A stretch of DNA of 64,000 bases from Acidithiobacillus sp. YTS05 (GTDB taxonomy: Bacteria > Pseudomonadota > Gammaproteobacteria > Acidithiobacillales > Acidithiobacillaceae): positions 1,736,001 to 1,800,000 of the forward strand of contig NZ_CP094359.1 of the NCBI RefSeq assembly GCF_024396695.1. The letters are read 5' to 3'. A program made the translations under genes and the position numbers. The notes beneath the pieces were generated by a model. That model made no database searches and was not told the DNA's origin. It was given only the letters and a program-made list of their open reading frames with translations. Positions 43,346-54,200 of this stretch are shown piece after piece; positions within the stretch are counted from its first letter, which is position 1; each line of letters opens with the position of its first letter.

Positions 43346-43366
43346 GCAACGATCTGGCGCTATACC
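43346..43366 (+). promoter_or_regulatory. Element motif, site I
   Basis: Plus-strand GCAAC, seven bases, CGCTATACC (one difference), 30 bp before traB. Confidence 0.68.
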
Positions 43367-43396
43367 TCGGCAAGTTCATCTTCGCCGAGAAACGCC

Positions 43397-44602
43397 ATGT
43401 ATCGTCGCGTCATCTTTTCCCTGTTGCTCTCTGCCGCCTGCGGGGCATCCTGGATGCTGCCCATCCACTGGGTCGGCCCCCTGCTCTCTCTGGTCTTTGC
43501 ACTACTGATACTGTTTCAGCGCCGAGGCCTCGACCGCTACGGGGTAGCATTGGCCTACTATGCTGCCGGTTCCCAGGGTCTGCTCCGCGGGGTGGCAGTC
43601 TTTTTTGGCGCGCATGCGCCGTGGTGGGAGGGCGCTTTTCTGTGGCTGGGGTCGGCGACCTTACTGTCCCTGGGCTGGTTCTTTGCCAATCGTCCCTGGA
43701 AGGTCGCTCTGGTCCTACTATTCGACGCACTGGTCCCGCCCCTCTCCCTCTTCGACTGGCTATCTCCCCTTTCGGCTGCCGGACTGTTCTACCCCGGGTT
43801 GGGCATGGCCGGCATCCTGCTTTTCCTTCTCTTGATAGCAGGACTCTCCAGAAAACCACGGCTGGAAGCGCCCTTCTCTCTCCGGTTATTTCTGACAGAT
43901 GCGGCTCTGTTTCTTGCCTTGGTAGCCAACATAGGAGCATGGATGTTCCCTTCGACGAGTAGTCCGAGGCTCCATGGTCTCCACCATTGGGTAGGAGTTT
44001 CCTTGCACGTAGGGCCGGCAGTACCCAATGTGCTGACCAATCAGGCTCGGCATAATGCGATTCTTCGCCAGACCCTGGCGCAATCCAAAGGGGCGAAGGT
44101 CGTTCTGCTCCCGGAGACCCTGGAAACTGCCTGGGCAGGGAATCTTTGGGCTATCCGGCAGGCCATCCCCAAAGGGCAGACTTGGCTCATGGGCATGTCG
44201 GTACCACGGCAGGTCGGCATCCTGACCGATTCGATCGTGGAGTTACGGCGTAACCGAAAGCCTACCGACCTTTTCAATTCCACGTTTCCGGTACCCGTAT
44301 CCATGTGGCATCCCTGGTCAAGGGGGACGGGCTACGTGGATAGCCAGAACGTGGACTATGAGGCTGCTTGGTGGACACCTGCCAGGAAAATTGCAGGCAT
44401 GAAGGTCTGGGCCAATATCTGCTACGACCAGCTGCTACCATTCGTCTGGATCGAGGGCGCGTTACAGAGCCCGCAAGTCGTATTGCTTACCAATAACGAA
44501 TGGTGGGCGCAGGGAACAGGCATCCCGCAGATTCAACGAAACACGGCATGGGTGTGGGGAAAGCTCCTGGGGGCGCCGGAGATTGAGGCGGAGAATAATT
44601 GA
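43397..44602 (+). CDS. traB: TraB-like conjugation protein (nitrilase/Lnt-like)
   Basis: 401 residues. About six membrane spans in the first 185 residues, then a nitrilase-type domain: KVVLLPETLETAWAG with the catalytic Glu, and WANICYDQLLPF with the catalytic Cys. This plan matches apolipoprotein N-acyltransferase and TraB of Ti/IncP plasmids, which aids transfer or pilus maturation. Divergent from virD4, with a full element motif upstream. Co-occurrence with a TraF peptidase supports the TraB naming. Confidence 0.8.
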   Translation: MYRRVIFSLLLSAACGASWMLPIHWVGPLLSLVFALLILFQRRGLDRYGVALAYYAAGSQGLLRGVAVFFGAHAPWWEGAFLWLGSATLLSLGWFFANRPWKVALVLLFDALVPPLSLFDWLSPLSAAGLFYPGLGMAGILLFLLLIAGLSRKPRLEAPFSLRLFLTDAALFLALVANIGAWMFPSTSSPRLHGLHHWVGVSLHVGPAVPNVLTNQARHNAILRQTLAQSKGAKVVLLPETLETAWAGNLWAIRQAIPKGQTWLMGMSVPRQVGILTDSIVELRRNRKPTDLFNSTFPVPVSMWHPWSRGTGYVDSQNVDYEAAWWTPARKIAGMKVWANICYDQLLPFVWIEGALQSPQVVLLTNNEWWAQGTGIPQIQRNTAWVWGKLLGAPEIEAENN

Positions 44603-45062
44603 CAGCCATACGCAAAAGTGGTTGGAATTATGCTCCGTTCGGCTTCACATCCGGAAGTTCAAGAAGTAAGCAATGATCAAGATAGAGTAACTACCGTCTG
44701 CTGCCTGCAACTCTGGATCAGAGCAGGGTGAAGGACACGAGCCAGCATAAAGCTAAACCCGACCTGAACCAAACGGTTCTACGCTCTCCAACGGCGGTTC
44801 CAGACCAGAAGAGGCCGTTCGTCACCGATGGTCAGGTGGCAGCTTCCGACCCTCTCCGGGCATTCGTGCATCGGCAACCCGCTGTCGGCTCCTGAATCTA
44901 CAGGAGAGAGGATGTCTTCAATACATAATGCGAATATTTTGCACGTCTAACGACAACTTAGTCGCTCGACCATCATCGATGTTGGCGCCCAAAGCCATAG
45001 AAATGCGCCTCAGTCAGCCGAATCCAGCCCCATGGATCATCTTAAAGTGGGTGAAGCCAGAG
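44603..45062. other. Non-coding junction between transfer genes and DISARM
   Basis: No gene supported. About 44755-44895 contains a degenerate GC-rich stretch that looks like remnant sequence. This is the likely insertion border of the defence cluster, but no repeat was found to define it. Confidence 0.4.
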
Positions 45063-45860
45063 TTAGGCTGATGCCGGCGTTTGCAAAAAAATCCCATCGG
45101 TTATGAGCCTGTCGACATGCGATTGTGCGTTCGAGACGAACCGCGAATCTTGGATCAAAGCACCTAACTCAAGGTTTCTACTAAAAGCATCATCTGTAAG
45201 GTTTGCGCTGGACACCAACGCCACACCGTCGACGATTGCCAATTTGGCGTGCAGTCTTCCTGGCTTTCCTCTCTGGTTGCGGTCGCGCTTGCTCGTGGGC
45301 CAGTGAAATATCTCAACCGATTCGATCAGCCCGCTGGGGAATGCTTTCATTGCATCGAAAGATAGCTGCCCTTCAGATGTTCCCGTGAACTCAAGCACCA
45401 GCCTAATTTTGACACCCCTTTGAACTGCCTTAAGAAGTTCCCCTGAGAGTCGTTCAATCCTCGTCGCAGCGAAGGTCACCAACAAAATTTCTCGTCTGGC
45501 TTGAGCAATCAGGTCATAGAGCGCCTGATCAATTCGTCGAGCAGTAATTGAGCCTGCTGGTGGTGGGCCAGACCAAAGGAATTCAGTGCGATGTTCCGCT
45601 TCGGAACATCGCTGACTGGCATGGGTAGCCTGAAGCGCCCAGCTCAAAGCCTCCCAAGACAGCTGGCCGGTCGACAGCCGTATGGCTTCCCTTGCCAGAG
45701 AGGACAGCCCAGGGTTGTTCGTCTCTGGCAATTGATCAAACGCAAACTCAGCAGTCGCGGTCGCCGGGAGACTGCGAAGCGCCTCAATCGCCGATGTCAG
45801 CCACACATCCGGCCCCTTGCGTATCAGACTATCCAGCGCGGAAATCAGATCGTCGGGCAT
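45063..45860 (-). CDS. drmC: DISARM protein DrmC (phospholipase D fold)
   Basis: 265 residues. The C-terminal PLD domain has RLHAKLAIVDGVALVSSANL, the HxK motif (about residue 202) and an N in place for the second conserved residue. A first HKD-like copy is not clear. Last gene of the DISARM operon, starting 5 bp after drmB. Its nuclease-like fold is the family's known feature; in some DISARM systems it is dispensable. Confidence 0.85.
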   Translation of the reverse strand: MPDDLISALDSLIRKGPDVWLTSAIEALRSLPATATAEFAFDQLPETNNPGLSSLAREAIRLSTGQLSWEALSWALQATHASQRCSEAEHRTEFLWSGPPPAGSITARRIDQALYDLIAQARREILLVTFAATRIERLSGELLKAVQRGVKIRLVLEFTGTSEGQLSFDAMKAFPSGLIESVEIFHWPTSKRDRNQRGKPGRLHAKLAIVDGVALVSSANLTDDAFSRNLELGALIQDSRFVSNAQSHVDRLITDGIFLQTPASA

Positions 45861-45865
45861 GGCGG

Positions 45866-47707
45866 TTAATCGAAGAATGCCGCACCACGTGCGGAGAAGG
45901 TATTCACCAATGTTGAACGATCCAGATACCGGTTGCCGCGCTCACACGAGGTTTCCGGTACGAACTGGCACGCGTGACAACAGGCACCATGAATCCCTCG
46001 CCCAAGAGGGTCCGGTTGATGCTCCGAGCAGAGTGGATCGGATGCACAAATGCGCATACTTTCCAGCGCCTGTTGCATATGACGCCCCAATGTCATCGGG
46101 TCACCAAGCTCAACAAGGCCACCAAGCGTTCCTTCGCTGTCGGGTGCCGCGGTGTAAAGCAGGATGCCCGCCATGGGGCCACCGTCCTCACCGGGCTGAC
46201 GTGAGTAGAGGCGTTCTCGCACGCTTGCTGCGGTGTAACCGCAGTCCAGAACGATCTGGCGCATCAACGCATGAGCCAGCGAATGCAGGAGCACCAGCCG
46301 GATCCCGGGGAACCCTACTTCAGACGGTTCAAGATTGCGTAACTTGCGCCAGGCTTTATGTGCGCCCAGAAATTCCTGCTGGAGCTGCTGTACTTCTGGC
46401 TTGTCCTGCCAAGCCAGCAACTGCTCTTCGCGGATGCGCAGGAATATGCCTTCACCGCGGACTTCCGAGGCGGGCAGCCACGTCGGGCTTTCGCGGCTGA
46501 TCTTGGTCAGCCGCCCATCTCTCAGGAGTGTAGCCTCAGTAAAGTCAGCATTTGACTCGATGCGGGTGAAACCCAGCAATGCGCGCACCTCACGAACACG
46601 CTCGACCAACACGGTATCTTCGAAGAGGGCCTCGAATCCCTTTGGCGGTTCAACTCGTTTCAGCTTGAAGTCACGGTTGGCACTGGCAGACTCCGGATTT
46701 GAGAACACCTCCCACTCCGGTAGCTTGAGGTCTTCGGCGGGCATTCTGCCCTGCTCACCACCGGCCTTTTTGGACTCGATGACGGCCCAGATTTCCTCGT
46801 TAGAAAACTCGGAAAATAGCGGGATTAGTGACTGAAATTTGTGTTGTTTTTTGCGTAGAAGGCGCAACTCATCAATGTCATCCGTATCCTTTAATTCGGC
46901 CCATTGCTCCTCGACCATCTTGCTCAACTTGTCCATTGCTCGCGGAATCGACAGTGCCGACAAGACAGTGGGGAACCAGCTATTCGATGCGCCTAACAGG
47001 ATGGTTTTGGCAGGCTCTTGACAGTTGCCTTCAATAAGACGGAGATGCGGATGGTGGCCATGACACCTGAAGGCCGAATCCGGATCAAAGGCATCCGCCA
47101 TACGCCGTTCGGTGCCGCAGGTATGACACTTCACCACGATGTCCGACGCATCGCCAGACGCGCCAAACTCACGAAGGGTCAATGTGGCGGATTTGCAGGA
47201 AACATTGCCTTTGTGCACGAATTCCAGCCACGGGAAGTCGGTCAAATGACCTTCTCGGCAGGCAAGAAGGAAACGCACCGAGATCGCTGAGGGTGATCTA
47301 CCGCCCCGGGCTTTCAGACAGCCCTGATGGACATATTCCGTCCTGTCGGGACGGTACATGTCCTGATGCAACTTAAAGACGCCGGATTCGACTGTCGCCA
47401 AGATATCGCACAGAGAGCAACGCATCCAGCGAGGAAACGGCACCACCGGTACGCCAATTGCCGGCGCTGCCGGGTCCTTATCCATGCCGTCGAGCTTGAT
47501 CGGTGGCAGGTAAAGCTTGGCTGTTTGTGTCCCAAAGCGCTTCTGCACCGCGGCGACCAGACGGTCTTCCTCAACCTCCTTGCAGTAACGGGTGTCCCAG
47601 TCATCCAGGCCCATTACCAAGACTGACATGTTGGGCAGATCAACCAGCGAGCCTATGCCGAAGGTAAAAATCAGTTGGCTGGGGCGGAGTTCGCCAAGTT
47701 CATTCAT
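45866..47707 (-). CDS. drmB: DISARM protein DrmB (DUF1998)
   Basis: 613 residues. Cysteine clusters (RCSLCDILATV, VKCHTCGTERR) and the C-terminal DUF1998 with ALMRQIVLDCGYTAASVRER, GILLYTAAPDSEGTLGGLVE, and HGACCHACQFVPETSCERG. DrmB binds DrmA and forms the core DISARM complex. Ends 5 bp before drmC and starts 10 bp after drmA. Confidence 0.93.
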   Translation of the reverse strand: MNELGELRPSQLIFTFGIGSLVDLPNMSVLVMGLDDWDTRYCKEVEEDRLVAAVQKRFGTQTAKLYLPPIKLDGMDKDPAAPAIGVPVVPFPRWMRCSLCDILATVESGVFKLHQDMYRPDRTEYVHQGCLKARGGRSPSAISVRFLLACREGHLTDFPWLEFVHKGNVSCKSATLTLREFGASGDASDIVVKCHTCGTERRMADAFDPDSAFRCHGHHPHLRLIEGNCQEPAKTILLGASNSWFPTVLSALSIPRAMDKLSKMVEEQWAELKDTDDIDELRLLRKKQHKFQSLIPLFSEFSNEEIWAVIESKKAGGEQGRMPAEDLKLPEWEVFSNPESASANRDFKLKRVEPPKGFEALFEDTVLVERVREVRALLGFTRIESNADFTEATLLRDGRLTKISRESPTWLPASEVRGEGIFLRIREEQLLAWQDKPEVQQLQQEFLGAHKAWRKLRNLEPSEVGFPGIRLVLLHSLAHALMRQIVLDCGYTAASVRERLYSRQPGEDGGPMAGILLYTAAPDSEGTLGGLVELGDPMTLGRHMQQALESMRICASDPLCSEHQPDPLGRGIHGACCHACQFVPETSCERGNRYLDRSTLVNTFSARGAAFFD

Positions 47708-47717
47708 TGTTTGTCCC

Positions 47718-50700
47718 TCAGTTGACGCGCAGGCCAGTTGGCCTCTGATCGAGCACCAGGTCTACCGTGCCCTCCACATCGCGCAGCGAGTTCAGACAGG
47801 TGAACATCTCCCAGTCGTTTTCGCCGGCCTGTTCCAACAACCCAACCGTCGCTCCGCCCTCAGGCTTGTAGCTGAGCCGGTGATCCCTCTGGTTGTGCAC
47901 ACGGGCTAGCCACTCGTCACGGCGGCGATTCAGCATGTCCGTAATACGCGCAGCCACTGCCGGATCGTGGGTGGCGTTCTCCCCCCGCTTGGCGAGCAGA
48001 TCAAACACCTCGCCCCATATCGGATCAATATCAGTGACTTCGCCGGCCTTCAGGTTCGCATTCAGGTGCTCATCCCAGAGCCGCATCAGGCCGACCAACA
48101 CACCCGACAGGCCGCGATCGAGTGCCCGGACCGAGAACGGCGTCACCGACAGCGCTTCAACGTGTTTATAGAAGGTCTCGTGGTAGTGCTCAAAGCGTTC
48201 GTAATGGGACAAGTCCCGCGGACGCGCCCAGTTGAATACCGTCGTGACCAGACCGGGGCCGTCACTGGAGCGTCCAACGCGGCTGGTGGCCTGGATGTAC
48301 TCGGAGGTGTTCTTGGGCTGGCCGGCGACCAGCATCAAACCCAGACGGTCAATATCAACGCCGACCGAGATCATGTTGGTGGCCAGGATCACGTCGTAAG
48401 GCACCGATGAGGTCTGGGGCTGGTTTGCCTTGCGCTCCGCGGCCCGCTGGGCTTCCAGCGACTTGTCGAAGGTTGCCTCTAGCCGTTCGAGGATCTTGGG
48501 GATATCCGTGCCTGACTTGCGCGAGGTCAGCTCTTCTACGGCACCCATGCGCACACGGCGCTTGGCCATGCCGCGCTGATCGGCATCGCGCAGACGGGCA
48601 CGGATGTCGTCTTCCACCAGGCGTCGCGTACCCGCCAGCTCGCGGATCGAGTTGAAGTAGCCAGTCACCGTCATCCAGGGATCGGCCAGGCGGTCGTATT
48701 TCTCGTAGAGCGTCTGGGCCGCTGACATGTGGGCGACATAGCTGCGGATCATGGCAAACGGGTAGCGTCGACCGAACGCCGTAATGCCGAGATAGCGCCG
48801 CCCCGGATACTGCGGCCCGGTCTGACGCTGGATGGCGAAGAAGCTGTCGCGGATGCTCGTGCCCTGGGGCGGGAACACCCCCAGCTTGCGTACGAAGAGT
48901 TTCTGCACCTGGTCGGGGGCTCGGCGGATCGTCGCGGTGGAGGCCACCACCTTGGGCCGCACCTTCTTGCCATCGACCTCCCAAGAACACAACTCATCAA
49001 CCGCAGACTCATAAAGCCCCACCATCGAACCGAGTGGCCCGCTGATAAGGTGCAGTTCATCCTGGATGATCAGGTCAGGCGGACGTAGGAACCCGTGCGG
49101 ACGATTTTTCACCGAAGGCAAGCCATTGCGGGAAGGATGCGATTGCCCATCCTCCACTTCTGGTGACAGAAAACCGTGCCGATCACAAACCTCCGTCACC
49201 TTACCAAACAGCATCTGTGTTTTGCCGTTCCAGGGCATCTGCGCGAACTTGTCTACGGTGGCGATCAACAGTGACGGTGGGCGACGGTAGATTTCCTCAT
49301 CCACCACCATCACCGGCAAGCCTTCGCGGTAGTCCGGCTTAGTCTTGTCCGCGGGCGCTTTCGCTTCCGAGAACTCGCAGCGGCCCAGGTCGTCGCCGCA
49401 GTAGGTAATGCAGCGCCCGATGTCGCTGGGGGCTTCATAGACCTTGAGGTGCTTTTCCTTGATCTCGCTGCCGCACCAGGGGCAGGAAGTGATCTGATGC
49501 GGCGTGCCGCTCGATGAAGGCTTGCCGCCCACATTGCGTTGGCGCAGCGCATTGGCTGCCGCGGCCAGGGTGCCGGGGGTTGTCTTGTTGCCGACCCATA
49601 AACCCAGACGGAATGGTGTCTCGCCCCACTTGGCCACATCGGCACGGCGGATGGTCTCGCAGGCGCACATCAAGGCTGCGGCACGCTGGAACTGCTGCAA
49701 GGTAAGCAGGCGCAAGGTGTAGCGCATCAGTACGGCAACGCCATGATCGCCGCGGCGGCCTTCAACCACGCCCTGGAGGCGTCGCAAGGCCACCGTATAG
49801 GCGGTCAGGCCCAGGTAGGCTTCGGTCTTGCCGCCGCCGGTGGCAAACCACAGCAAGTCGGCCACGGCATCGGTTTCGTGGCTGCGGTCGGGGTGATGCA
49901 GGTCGGTGAGGCTGGGCAGGTTGAGCAACACGAAGGCCATCTGGAACAGACGCCAGCTGCGGTTCTTCACTTCGTCCACGGTGGCCACGCCGTCCTCGAT
50001 CTTCAGCTCCTTCTTGCGCACCTTGCGCGCAAAGGTGGAGTGAATCCGCTGCTGCCACATCGCCCGGTTGGCAAAGCGGAAGGCTTCCTCGGCCAACGCA
50101 TCCTTCTCGATGAGGTCGATGCCCGCCTTAATGCGCTGGAGCGCCCGTGCGCAGCGATCCACCGCCCGCTTGGCGGCTTCTTCGTGCCCGGCCAGCTTTT
50201 CGGTGGGCAGGCTCAGCTTGGCCGCCTCCATCTTGATCCAGACCCGGTAGGCGGTCTCGATGTGGCGCAGGCTGGTAATCAGGCCGGACTTCGGCAGTTC
50301 GGCCAGTTCCTGCATATCCATCACCACGCCATCGAGATTCTCGTCGTCGGCAACGGAGCGTGGGGTCTGCTGCGGCACCTCGAATTGCGGCACCCATTCG
50401 GTCTCCACCTTGGAGGCATGCTCGGTCAAGGGTTCCGGCAGCGTGGCGTGTATCGAGATGCCGTGACCGACAGCGAACTCGCGATTGTGGCGATAAAGCA
50501 TCTCCAGGGTTTCCGATTCCTCGCGGGTCAGCGGATCCATCTTCGAGAGGTCGGCCTTGGCATTCTTGCGCTGCACGAAGATGGGCAGATTATCGTGGCC
50601 ATGCACCCGCAGCTTGGGCTGGAATATCCAGACCTCGTCCTTCGGCTCGCCGCGGCGGGTGCGTTCTGGCTGCTGATTGACCATGAACAGCGTCACTATC

Positions 50701-51269
50701 CAGCCATCGGGAGTCTGACGCATGCGGCCCTGCAACTGCACCAGTGGGTGATCCTTGTGCAGCTCGGTGGGGTTGATGACGCCATCTTTTAGCGCGAGGA
50801 TCAGGCTTGGTGCCACCACCGGATGCCGTTGCCAGACGTTGGCCTCGTTGCCGTCCTTTTTTTTCTGCACTGCGCTCTTGGTCCGCAGGTATTGCCCCCA
50901 CTCGGCCTCAACGACGATCTCCTCGGCCTCCGGACTCACGACGAAGCTCAGTCCCATCGACGATGGGAAATAGGTGCTGCCCGCGGGAACACCGGATTCC
51001 GATGCGCCTTCCTCGCCGTCGTCGCCATCGCCCGCGGCCAGTTCGTCCAGCTCGCCGCCGTCCACCTCGCTCCCTTTGGGGGCCAGCATGCCTACCAGAT
51101 AACGGTTGTAGGCATGGTCCTCGTATTGGCTCAGCTCCTCATCCGGGCCACCTGCCGGGCCAAGTAGGTCACGGATGATCATATCAGTGAGTTCGTCGCG
51201 GATGTCGCTGGGCGTTTTGTTCGCCAACGCAGGCGGATTGGGAGTCGCAGTGGTTGGGGTTGTGGTCAT
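47718..51269 (-). CDS. drmA: DISARM helicase DrmA
   Basis: 1183 residues. Walker A DLLWFATGGGKTEAYLGL (about 476), motif II IIQDELHLISGP (about 737), motif VI region QATSRVGRSSDGPG. A CPWC/C cluster lies between. The N-terminal third is the DrmA-specific part. DrmA translocates on or loads DNA to recognise incoming unmethylated phage DNA with DrmB. Length and order fit class 1 DISARM. Confidence 0.93.
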   Translation of the reverse strand: MTTTPTTATPNPPALANKTPSDIRDELTDMIIRDLLGPAGGPDEELSQYEDHAYNRYLVGMLAPKGSEVDGGELDELAAGDGDDGEEGASESGVPAGSTYFPSSMGLSFVVSPEAEEIVVEAEWGQYLRTKSAVQKKKDGNEANVWQRHPVVAPSLILALKDGVINPTELHKDHPLVQLQGRMRQTPDGWIVTLFMVNQQPERTRRGEPKDEVWIFQPKLRVHGHDNLPIFVQRKNAKADLSKMDPLTREESETLEMLYRHNREFAVGHGISIHATLPEPLTEHASKVETEWVPQFEVPQQTPRSVADDENLDGVVMDMQELAELPKSGLITSLRHIETAYRVWIKMEAAKLSLPTEKLAGHEEAAKRAVDRCARALQRIKAGIDLIEKDALAEEAFRFANRAMWQQRIHSTFARKVRKKELKIEDGVATVDEVKNRSWRLFQMAFVLLNLPSLTDLHHPDRSHETDAVADLLWFATGGGKTEAYLGLTAYTVALRRLQGVVEGRRGDHGVAVLMRYTLRLLTLQQFQRAAALMCACETIRRADVAKWGETPFRLGLWVGNKTTPGTLAAAANALRQRNVGGKPSSSGTPHQITSCPWCGSEIKEKHLKVYEAPSDIGRCITYCGDDLGRCEFSEAKAPADKTKPDYREGLPVMVVDEEIYRRPPSLLIATVDKFAQMPWNGKTQMLFGKVTEVCDRHGFLSPEVEDGQSHPSRNGLPSVKNRPHGFLRPPDLIIQDELHLISGPLGSMVGLYESAVDELCSWEVDGKKVRPKVVASTATIRRAPDQVQKLFVRKLGVFPPQGTSIRDSFFAIQRQTGPQYPGRRYLGITAFGRRYPFAMIRSYVAHMSAAQTLYEKYDRLADPWMTVTGYFNSIRELAGTRRLVEDDIRARLRDADQRGMAKRRVRMGAVEELTSRKSGTDIPKILERLEATFDKSLEAQRAAERKANQPQTSSVPYDVILATNMISVGVDIDRLGLMLVAGQPKNTSEYIQATSRVGRSSDGPGLVTTVFNWARPRDLSHYERFEHYHETFYKHVEALSVTPFSVRALDRGLSGVLVGLMRLWDEHLNANLKAGEVTDIDPIWGEVFDLLAKRGENATHDPAVAARITDMLNRRRDEWLARVHNQRDHRLSYKPEGGATVGLLEQAGENDWEMFTCLNSLRDVEGTVDLVLDQRPTGLRVN

Positions 51270-51282
51270 ACGTTACTCCGAG

Positions 51283-54200
51283 TCAGAAATCCATGGTCGC
51301 CTGGCCGCTAGCGGCCTGATTCTTTCGGCCTTGTTTGGCGGGTATTGCGGGTGCTTGGGTGGCTTCGGTAGCGACTTCCTCGGCGTGGCGCTGATGATTC
51401 AGGGCCAACAGACGGTCGAGGACTTCGCGGCGGGCGGCCTCGGAGAGGGTGAAGCGGATACCTTGCTTGGTTTCGTGGAAACCGTGGCCGAGGTCGAAGT
51501 CTTGCCAGTCATATGCATCCATTACGGCTTGATCCATTTCGACGTGTAGGCGGCGCAACTCGATGATGTCGGAAGCTGTCTCGTCGGGGTTATGGAATCG
51601 GTTGTATATTTGAGTTAAGCCCTCATTCCTCGATTCCATGATCTCCTGCCGATGTCGATAATAGCCGTTTCCTACAGTCACCAAGCGTTGACTTTGGGCT
51701 GGAAAAGGTAAAGTCTCGAATGCATTTCCTGGGGAATATTTAAGCCGGTTTTCTAACGTAGAACTTAGCTTTCTAGCCCAAGTGTCATGAATTGAAGATT
51801 GCAGCAAAGCAAAGGAAAAGTAGTCTCCCAAAGGAAACACATCAAGATTCGCTGAGAAAACAATGCCTGTTTTCGAAAAGCTAAACGCCAAATGCTTGGA
51901 TACCTCCGAACAAGTCAGCACCTGCTCCATTCCTGAAATACTTGCATACAACGCAGGGCGTTTTTCACCGTAAATCCACCATTTGAGGTAAAGCGGATAG
52001 CGAAGCTGATATTCACCATCGCCGTTCTTCCTTGTCCGCTCGGGCTTCACCTTCTCATCAATGATCGCTAGTAAATCTGGGTAATCTGCTGCTACGGCAT
52101 CCGCATAGTCTGAAGGAACAATGCCTGAGCGCAGCCATTCCTTACGCTGTTTATCGTCAGAACTTGTCCAATTGCCATCACCGGATCGATTCAAAGGCCA
52201 GTCAAAGAAATTGATAACCCAGCGACTGGGTGACTGGTCTGGGTTAGAGTTAAGGTCTTCACCGTTAAGATAGGGGAACAAGCAGTCGCGGTTTTTGGGG
52301 TTTTGCGCGATAAGGGTGGCGGCTTCTTCTGGCGTGAGAACGAAGCCCATGCCAAGCACGATGGAACCCTGAAATGACTTGTTGGCGTTTGCCTCAAGCT
52401 TGAGTGGCTTGCCACTGATTAGGCCCGGTTCAGTAAGTAGAGAGGTAATGCCTGCCACTAATTGCCCGTTGAGCACATAGCCACCCAGCCAATTTCCCTT
52501 GCGCAGCCACACATGGGCAACTTCGAGGGCAGCGACACCTGGCCACGGGGCTGAGGGCACGGCACGAGGCAACACCATTCCCGCGGCAACAAGGGCGTCT
52601 AAACCCACTTCGCGGGTACCTCCTTGGGCGATTGTGTTTGTGGCCAATAGGCCCGCCATGCCCTCTGGTCGCAAGAGGTCTGATACGCGCAGGAAGAAAT
52701 AGGCGCAAAGGTCTGCACTACCTTTTCTGCCTTGCGCTAAGTGGCCCACAAGGTAGTCGCGATAATCTGTACCTAGAGCGCCGGTAATTTTCTGGCCACC
52801 GACGAACGGCGGGTTGCCGACGAAGGCGTGGAATCCGCCGCCTTCGATGATTTCGGGGAAGGCCAGCGACCAATGGAAGCAGTGCCTTACGCCGAGAGCT
52901 TCACGAGCAAAACCCTGTAATTCCGAGAGTCCATGTGTCCAGTTAGCCATCATCCGTTCTACTGTGGCTTCCCGTTCTGTCTCGTAGGCCTTCCCCTTTC
53001 GACCCTTTAACTCTAAGGCCAGTAGCACATCCGCCGCCGCACTGAGCTTAGCTACCGCCTCCTCCGCCTCGGCACACAACGCTGACTTCGCTGCAATCTG
53101 CTCCGGCGTATCTGAAGGCATTGCCTCCATCATCTCACGCTTCTTCTTCGCCTCCTCGATTTGCTTCACAAAGCCGGGAGCATTAAAGCCCTGCAATTTG
53201 CCTACGCCGGGACGTAGACTGAAGCTCACCAACTGTTCCAGCGAGGTGATGCCAAGCAGCGAGTCGCCGCACTTGAAGGCGTGGTCGAGGAAGGTGAAGG
53301 GCCGGTTGGCGTCGACGGTGATGAGCCACATGGAGAGCTTGGCCATCTCCACCGCCATGGGGTTGATGTCCACGCCGTAGAGGCAGCGGTCAGCCACCAC
53401 GCGGCGGGCGATGGCAATGCGCTCCGCGGCCTCGGCAGGCACCAGGCGTTCGCTGGGCGAACCTTCGGAGAACTTGCCGTCCGGCGTGATCAGCACCTGG
53501 CTGGGGTGGGCCTTTTCTTCGTTCTCCCAGGCTTCGACTAAACGCTCGGCCAGGTAGCGGCAGGCTTGCACCAGGAAGGCCCCGGAACCCATGGCCATGT
53601 CGCAGACCCTGAGGTCGAGAATCTCTTTCGGCGACTTGAGCTTCCACTGCTCCCTCGGTGCGCCATCGGCAGGGCCGATATAGACCAGCGGCTCCAGCGT
53701 GTACTGGACAATGGGTTCGGTGAGCGAGGGTGGCGTGTAATGGGTGCCGGTGCTGCGACGGGCGGTGCCCGCGGTGACGAATACGCTGCCGGGCAGCACC
53801 ACCCAGGGCCGGTCGAAGGAATCGTCGCGGATCAGACCGGCGAAGGGACGCAGGCGAGCCAGTAAGGCTTCATCCTGGTCACAGGCGATGAGCAACTTGT
53901 GTTCGTCGAGCAGATCGCCGTTGTTGAGTTCCTTGCGCAGCGCAGAAACGGAACGCCCGGTTTCGTCCTTGAGGTGCTCGATCAGCTTGTCTTCGCTCTG
54001 TCCCAGGAGGGATTCAAGCGTGGCGAGGGCGATTTCTGGTTCCTTGCTGCGGGTGCCGCGGATGCCGAGCACCACTTCGTCGGCGCGGAAGGCGGTGTGG
54101 TCGAGCAGGCCCTCGTAGACGTGGCCGATCTGTTCCACGCCCAGCGCCCGAAAGGACACACGACGGGTTTCCGCCGTCGTGCCAGCGCCGACTTTTGTGC

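Noticed and set aside
49743..50792. Plus-strand frame of 349 codons in drmA
   Set aside because: Shadow frame; the minus frame has the helicase motifs.
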